The notes beneath the pieces are model-generated. The model had not been told where the DNA came from. It worked only from the letters and a program-made list of their open reading frames with translations, and searched no databases. Shown here in pieces: positions 56,021 to 64,000 of a stretch of DNA of 64,000 bases (its first letter is position 1; every line of letters begins with the position of its first letter). The translations under genes were made by a program, and so were the position numbers. This DNA comes from Dryocola sp031988645 (GTDB lineage Bacteria; Pseudomonadota; Gammaproteobacteria; Enterobacterales; Enterobacteriaceae). The stretch spans positions 4,154,001 to 4,218,000 of the forward strand of contig NZ_CP150452.1 of assembly GCF_051307045.1 (NCBI RefSeq), in the 5' to 3' direction.

Positions 56021-56644
56021 TTATTTTTTCTGCACCAGGAATCTGGTGACATCAGCATATTGCTTAACCATGGCGTCCATACTGCTGGTATCCATACCCT
56101 GCGGATTCAGCTGGTATTTGCCGTTAACAAAGATGGCAGGCACGCCCTGCAGCTGCAGATCGGCGGCGGCTTTCTCCTGCTGAGCGACCAGAGATTTCAC
56201 CACAAAGCTGTTCCAAGCCGCATCGTACTCTTCGGCTTTTATACCCGCGTCGATAAACACTTTACGGATATCGTCGGTGTTCTGTACGGTTTGCGTTTTT
56301 TGCACGGCATCAAACATAGGCGCAGTGATTTTGTCTTCCACGCCAAGCGCCATTGCTACGGCCCATGCCTGCGTCAGATCCTTGCCCAACGGGCCCAGGA
56401 ACTCAACGTGGTATTTAGTCATTTTTGTGCCTTCCGGCAGGTTTTTCTTCACGTTATCAGAAACATGAAGCACTTCTTCAAACTGGTAGCAGTGCGGGCA
56501 GTAGAAAGAGAAAAACTCTAACACTTGCGGTTCGCCTGCGACGGGTTTATCGAGGGTAACGTACTCTTTACCATCGGTGAACTGGGCAGCCGAGGCACTG
56601 AATGCCAGAATCATACCCGCTAGTGCCAGCCAAATCTTTTTCAT
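56021..56644 (-). CDS. dsbA: Thiol:disulfide interchange protein DsbA
   Basis: A 207-residue periplasmic oxidase that introduces disulfide bonds and is reoxidised by DsbB. Signal peptide MKKIWLALAGMILAFSASA, cleaved before AQFTDG. Thioredoxin-fold active site FYCPHCYQF with Cys49 and Cys52 of the precursor (30 and 33 of the mature protein); the cis-Pro loop is VPAIFVNGKY. It follows srkA after 27 bases and shares its operon, which is under Cpx control in E. coli. Confidence 0.98.
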   Translation of the reverse strand: MKKIWLALAGMILAFSASAAQFTDGKEYVTLDKPVAGEPQVLEFFSFYCPHCYQFEEVLHVSDNVKKNLPEGTKMTKYHVEFLGPLGKDLTQAWAVAMALGVEDKITAPMFDAVQKTQTVQNTDDIRKVFIDAGIKAEEYDAAWNSFVVKSLVAQQEKAAADLQLQGVPAIFVNGKYQLNPQGMDTSSMDAMVKQYADVTRFLVQKK

Positions 56645-56671
56645 AATCCACTCTCTCCTGAATAGTACTGA

Positions 56672-57658
56672 CTAATACATTGGCGTTAATTTTAATGGAG
56701 GTTCACGCAGAACCCGGACCTGCTCTGTGAAGGTTGCAGTCTGTCTCCGCCAGTAATCTTCCTCGGTAAGCCAGGGAAAATTTCTGGGAAAAGCGGGATC
56801 ATCCCAGCGCCGCATAATCCACGCGAGATAATAAACCATACGCATTGCCCGTAAAGGTTCAGTAAGGGCAATTTCGTTTGCATCGAAGGGAGTAAACTCT
56901 TCATAAGCTTCGATAATAGTTTCAAGCTGCATGCGCTGTTCGGCTTTATCGCCGTTGAGCAACATCCAGATATCCTGAATAGCGGGGCCGTTACGGGCGT
57001 CATCAAGATCGACAAACAAGGGGCCGTCGCGCCAGAGGATATTGCCGGGATGACAGTCGCCGTGTAAGCGCAGGGGTTCAAAGCCATCGTGCCAGTGAAG
57101 CTTTACTTCATCGATTAACGCGTCTGTCGCCTTCAGAAAAGCGGGCTTTAACGCAGCCGGCACTAAAGAGGTTTGTTCAAACAGGGCTCTGGGTTCAAAC
57201 AGATATTCATCCAGGTCGATTGACGGCCGCTTTTCAAAAAGCGTGCGCCGGCCGGTCTGGTGAATGCGGCCAAGATAGCGCCCGACCCACTCCATTTGAT
57301 CGATATTATCGGTTTCATACTGCCGTCCGCCCAGGCTTGGAAAGACCGCGAACATAAAACCCTGGTGCCTGAGCAAGGTGCTGCCGGCATAAGAAAGGGG
57401 AGCTGCAACCGGCACTTCATCCGCCAGCAGCTCTGTTGCGTACCGATGCTCTTCTTCGATCTGCTCTGCGGACCAGCGGTGCGGGCGATAAAATTTCACC
57501 ACGTAGCGTTTGCGATCCTCGTCCTGAAACTGATAGACGCGGTTCTCGAAGCTGTTTAAAGGGGTTAACCCGGAATCCACCCGTATACCCTGTGCAAAAA
57601 GGGCATCCATGATGGTATCCGGATGTAGAGTCTGAAAATTGAAAGCGCTGTCCGTCAT
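56672..57658 (-). CDS. srkA: Stress response kinase A (RdoA, YihE)
   Basis: A 328-residue Ser/Thr kinase of the choline-kinase/HipA-like fold, same length as E. coli SrkA. Catalytic loop LHGDCHPGNILW (about 196) and the metal-binding DLDDARNG (about 216); an N-terminal P-loop-like lobe with YVVKFYRP (substrate Lys). It is induced by CpxR and protects from MazEF-linked death in E. coli. It is first in the srkA-dsbA operon. yihD lies upstream on the same strand, with a 76-base gap. Confidence 0.96.
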   Translation of the reverse strand: MTDSAFNFQTLHPDTIMDALFAQGIRVDSGLTPLNSFENRVYQFQDEDRKRYVVKFYRPHRWSAEQIEEEHRYATELLADEVPVAAPLSYAGSTLLRHQGFMFAVFPSLGGRQYETDNIDQMEWVGRYLGRIHQTGRRTLFEKRPSIDLDEYLFEPRALFEQTSLVPAALKPAFLKATDALIDEVKLHWHDGFEPLRLHGDCHPGNILWRDGPLFVDLDDARNGPAIQDIWMLLNGDKAEQRMQLETIIEAYEEFTPFDANEIALTEPLRAMRMVYYLAWIMRRWDDPAFPRNFPWLTEEDYWRRQTATFTEQVRVLREPPLKLTPMY

Positions 57659-57734
57659 CCAGGCAACCGGCAGTAAATACGAATAATTCAGGATAACATT
57701 TCGTAGCCGCGATAGTGGACTGGCTTACAAGCTT

Positions 57735-58004
57735 TTACTCTTTAATTACCCCACGCGCGCGCAGCAGAGCGGTTTTAAAATCTTCTTCGTAATCTTTCTG
57801 AATACCGGGAATAACGGCATCTTTCGCGGAATCGCGCATTTTCAGGTGATAGATCAGTACATCATCAGTGAGATCGGCCAGTTCACCGGTATAACCTGAC
57901 TCTGCGGCGAGTTTCTGCAAAAATTGAATCAGGTTGAGATCTGGCTCTTTTTGCCATGCGGGCTGAAGCAGCTCAAGCAGTTCGTTAAGACGCTTACATT
58001 TCAT
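57735..58004 (-). CDS. yihD: YihD, conserved small protein (DUF1040)
   Basis: An 89-residue acidic-basic helical protein, the exact E. coli length: MKCKRLNELLELLQPAWQKEPDLNL, ending FKTALLRARGVIKE. The open frame continues 11 codons up but the ATG at 58004 has the GGAGCACCACC ribosome site before it. Function unknown. Divergent from mobA with a 72-base gap. Confidence 0.95.
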   Translation of the reverse strand: MKCKRLNELLELLQPAWQKEPDLNLIQFLQKLAAESGYTGELADLTDDVLIYHLKMRDSAKDAVIPGIQKDYEEDFKTALLRARGVIKE

Positions 58005-58076
58005 GGTGGTGCTCCTTTCACTTGCGGAATGACACACGTTAGCAGGCTCAAACCCACATTAAAAGAGGCGATATTA

Positions 58077-58658
58077 GTGAGACGTTTAACAGAAGTAGCA
58101 GGGGTTGTGCTGGCTGGCGGGCGGGCGACGAGAATGGGCGGGCAGGATAAAGGACTGGTTATATTAAACGGTCGGCCGCTGTTTGAGCATGTCGTAAAGA
58201 AGCTCGCGCCGCAGGTCGGTAAAATAGCCATAAGCGCCAACCGTAATATTGAAAAATATCGTTCCGCCGGCGTAGACGTTGTGAGCGATGCGCTCCCGGA
58301 TTATCCTGGGCCCCTGGCGGGAATATTGTCGGTAATGCAGAAGCTGGATAACGAATGGTTCCTGTTTTGCCCCTGTGATACGCCAATGGTTCCGCAAGAT
58401 CTCGCATCCCGGCTTTGGGACGCACGGGGACAATACCCCGCTGTCTGGGTAAATGACGGAGAACGAGATCATCCAACCATCGCGCTGATTCACCGCAAGC
58501 TCATAGCTCCGCTTGAGAACTACCTGAAGGCAGGCGAGCGGCGCGTAATGGTTTTCCTGCGCGAGGCGGGCGGCCACGCCGTTATCTTCCCCGATCGGCA
58601 GCAAAACTTCGTTAATGTAAACTCGCCTGCAGATCTCGCTCGCTGGGAGAGTTCGTAA
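58077..58658 (+). CDS. mobA: Molybdenum cofactor guanylyltransferase
   Basis: A 193-residue enzyme that joins GMP to molybdopterin, making the guanine dinucleotide cofactor of DMSO/formate-type molybdoenzymes. GVVLAGGRATRMGGQDKGL (about 9-27) is the nucleotide loop, LPDYPGPLAGILSVMQ and WFLFCPCDTPMVP are also conserved. I chose the GTG at 58077 (AGAGG 6-8 bases before it), which gives the E. coli length (194). It overlaps mobB by one base (TAATG). Confidence 0.94.
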   Translation: MRRLTEVAGVVLAGGRATRMGGQDKGLVILNGRPLFEHVVKKLAPQVGKIAISANRNIEKYRSAGVDVVSDALPDYPGPLAGILSVMQKLDNEWFLFCPCDTPMVPQDLASRLWDARGQYPAVWVNDGERDHPTIALIHRKLIAPLENYLKAGERRVMVFLREAGGHAVIFPDRQQNFVNVNSPADLARWESS

Positions 58659-59165
58659 TGGTGCCGTTACTGGCCTTCGCCGCGTGGAGCGGCACGGGAA
58701 AAACAACGCTTTTAAAGCGGCTCATCCCTTTGCTTATTGAACGAGGAATTCGTCCGGGCCCTGATAAAACACACCCATCACGATATGGATGTCGATAAGC
58801 CAGGCAAAGACAGCTACGAGCTGCGTAAAGCGGGTGCGGCGCAGACTATCGTCGCCAGCCGGAAACGTTGGGCGCTGATGACCGAGACGCCTGACGAACC
58901 TGAGCTTGATTTGCGAAAGCTCGCAGGCCGGATGGATGCCTCTTCGCTGGATTTAATACTGGTGGAGGGCTTTAAACACGAAGAGGTGCCGAAGATCCTG
59001 CTCTACAGAGAAGGGATTGCTCACGATGTTGAAGAGTTAGAGATCGATGCTCATGTTATAGCTATCGCTTGCGACGTGAGCCTTGCAGCTCAGCAAATAC
59101 CCGTTCTGGATATAAATTCACCCGAACAGATAGCGGATTTTATTACTGCCTGGCTGAAAAAGTAA
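58658..59165 (+). CDS. mobB: Molybdopterin-guanine dinucleotide biosynthesis GTPase adaptor MobB, interrupted by a +1 base at GGCC
   Basis: Start ATG 58658, MVPLLAFAAWSGTGKTTLLKRL with the P-loop SGTGKTT. The frame breaks at 58756-58761 (GGGCCC) within RGIRPGLIKHTHHDMDVDKPGKDSYELRKAGA; the second frame continues to 59165 (TETPDEPELDL, DLILVEGFKHEE). Corrected length 168 (E. coli about 170-175). MobB is not essential for activity but aids MobA. It converges with the rRNA operon through a terminator. Last gene of the operon. Confidence 0.94.
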
Positions 59166-59170
59166 GCTTT

Positions 59171-59196
59171 GCCTGCGACTGGAGCAGGCTATTTTT
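59171..59196 (+). terminator. Terminator after mobB
   Basis: GCCTGC-GACTGGA-GCAGGC followed by TATTTTT, six bases after the mobB stop. Confidence 0.7.
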
Positions 59197-59212
59197 CTGT
59201 AAAACGCAGACG

Positions 59213-59246
59213 ACAGAAAGGCCATCCTTGCGGATGGCCTTTCTGT
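59213..59246 (-). terminator. Terminator of the rRNA operon
   Basis: On the minus strand ACAGAAAGGCCATCC-GCAA-GGATGGCCTTTCTGT is a 15-pair stem. It lies 8 bases after the 5S end. The following TCGTCTGCGTTTTA has the T-rich tail. It resembles rrn terminators of E. coli (AAAGGCC...TTTTT type). Confidence 0.85.
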
Positions 59247-59253
59247 CTGTTTG

Positions 59254-59373
59254 GAGCCTGGCAGTTCCCTACTCTCGCATGGGGAGACCCCACACTACCA
59301 TCGGCGCTACGGCGTTTCACTTCTGAGTTCGGCATGGGGTCAGGTGGGACCACCGCGCTGTTGCCGCCAGGCA
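59254..59373 (-). rRNA. rrf: 5S ribosomal RNA
   Basis: A 120-base gene on the minus strand beginning TGCCTGGCGGCAACAGCGCGG and holding CCCACCTGACCCCATGCCGA, GAAGTGAAACGCCGTAGCGCC and the 3' CGAGAGTAGGGAACTGCCAGGC. It is the last RNA of the operon. Confidence 0.97.
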
Positions 59374-59477
59374 TATTCTGTTCTCCGGCCGTCACTGTTC
59401 ATGACCACCGGCTTAAAATCTCGGTTCAGGCTGAAAATCAAATTATTCTGTCTCTCACAAAACACCTTCGGTGTTGT

Positions 59478-62384
<2,907 letters not shown>

Positions 62385-62596
62385 TCACAACCCGAAGATG
62401 TTTCGCTTCAGATTATGAAAATTTGAGAGACTCGAACATATCGTAAACCCATTCTTTATTACGGAAGAATGAGACGACATGTCGTTTCAATTTTCAGCTT
62501 GTTCCGGATTTTTAAAGAGCAAATATCTCAAACGTGATTCCTGAGAATCAGTTTTGAGATAGTTCGGCACGCATCTTTCACTTACATACCAGCAAG

Positions 62597-62672
62597 TGGC
62601 GTCCCCTAGGGGATTCGAACCCCTGTTACCGCCGTGAAAGGGCGGTGTCCTGGGCCTCTAGACGAAGGGGAC
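62597..62672 (-). tRNA. gltT: tRNA-Glu (anticodon UUC)
   Basis: A 76-base gene on the minus strand, GTCCCCTTCGTCTAGAGGCCCAG... ending in ...GGGGACGCCA. The acceptor stem GTCCCC pairs with GGGGAC, the anticodon loop is CCTTTCACG (TTC), and the T loop GGTTCGAAT is standard. It lies in the 16S-23S spacer. In E. coli rrnA, the operon next to mobAB, the spacer holds tRNA-Ile and tRNA-Ala; here it is tRNA-Glu. The symbol is only by analogy. Confidence 0.97.
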
Positions 62673-62757
62673 ACTGAAGTCTCACTCGCAAGACGCCTTG
62701 CTTCTTTACTTCTATCAGACAATCTGTGTGAGCACTGCGCGGGTTGTATCTTTAAGG

Positions 62758-64000
<1,243 letters not shown>

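Noticed and set aside
6775..58761. Programmed ribosomal frameshifting as an explanation for the 16 breaks
   Set aside because: No slippery heptamers or stimulatory structures recur. The genes are frame-continuous in relatives and the only common element is the GGCC core.
6775..58761. Genome decay (true pseudogenes)
   Set aside because: Essential genes such as gmk, coaBC and engB are among those hit, each by one base at the same motif, and all other genes are intact.

Overview
The window is chromosomal DNA of an enterobacterium (Enterobacterales, most probably Enterobacteriaceae). Most proteins match Escherichia coli K-12 products closely in length and sequence, and housekeeping gene order is the familiar one. 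The lipopolysaccharide (LPS) core locus is of the Klebsiella/Serratia type (waaL, deacetylase, waaQ, wabG-like, wabH-like, waaA, waaE, coaD) rather than the E. coli type. I cannot name the species from this sequence alone.

Layout. 1-267 is the 3' end of yibQ. 360-2505 is a two-gene glycosyltransferase unit where E. coli has waaH (yibD). tdh-kbl (minus strand) follow, then the LPS core block hldD-waaF-waaC, an AT-rich segment (heptosyltransferase-like gene, GT2 gene, waaL; about 8.0-11.2 kb), a minus-strand deacetylase, then waaQ, wabG-like, wabH-like, a GT2 gene, waaA, waaE and coaD. From 19.4 to 30.7 kb come mutM, rpmG, rpmB, radC, coaBC, dut, slmA, pyrE, rph, yicC, a small unknown gene, yicG, ligB, gmk and rpoZ. 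spoT-trmH-recG, xanP and yicH lead to the yiiD-dtd-yihY-yihX cluster, bipA, the nitrogen operon glnA-glnL-glnG, and hemN with a small membrane-protein ORF and yihI. Then follow csrC RNA, engB, Spot 42 RNA, polA, yihG, dsbA-srkA, yihD, mobA-mobB and an rRNA operon on the minus strand (5S, 23S, tRNA-Glu, and 16S cut by the window end). Compared with E. coli, gltS, dinD and yihF are missing from their usual places, and the yicH and yiiD neighbourhoods, which are far apart in E. coli, are contiguous.

The most striking property is a quality signal. Fifteen genes, several of them essential (gmk, coaBC, engB) and others central (waaF, spoT, trmH, recG, xanP, glnA, glnL, polA and more), are broken by 16 single-base insertions. 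All 16 lie at a GGCC core that has been lengthened to GGGCC or GGCCC. Removing the extra base restores full-length proteins every time. This is best read as a motif-specific sequencing or assembly error, perhaps caused by base modification at GGCC, not as gene decay. These genes are annotated over their full corrected span.

Regulation visible in the sequence includes NtrC sites, a sigma-54 promoter and a CRP site at glnA, an NtrC operator over the glnL promoter, the rph-pyrE attenuator, a perfect PurR-box match over the xanP promoter, a DnaA box upstream of polA, and a promoter plus hairpin leader before rpmB.
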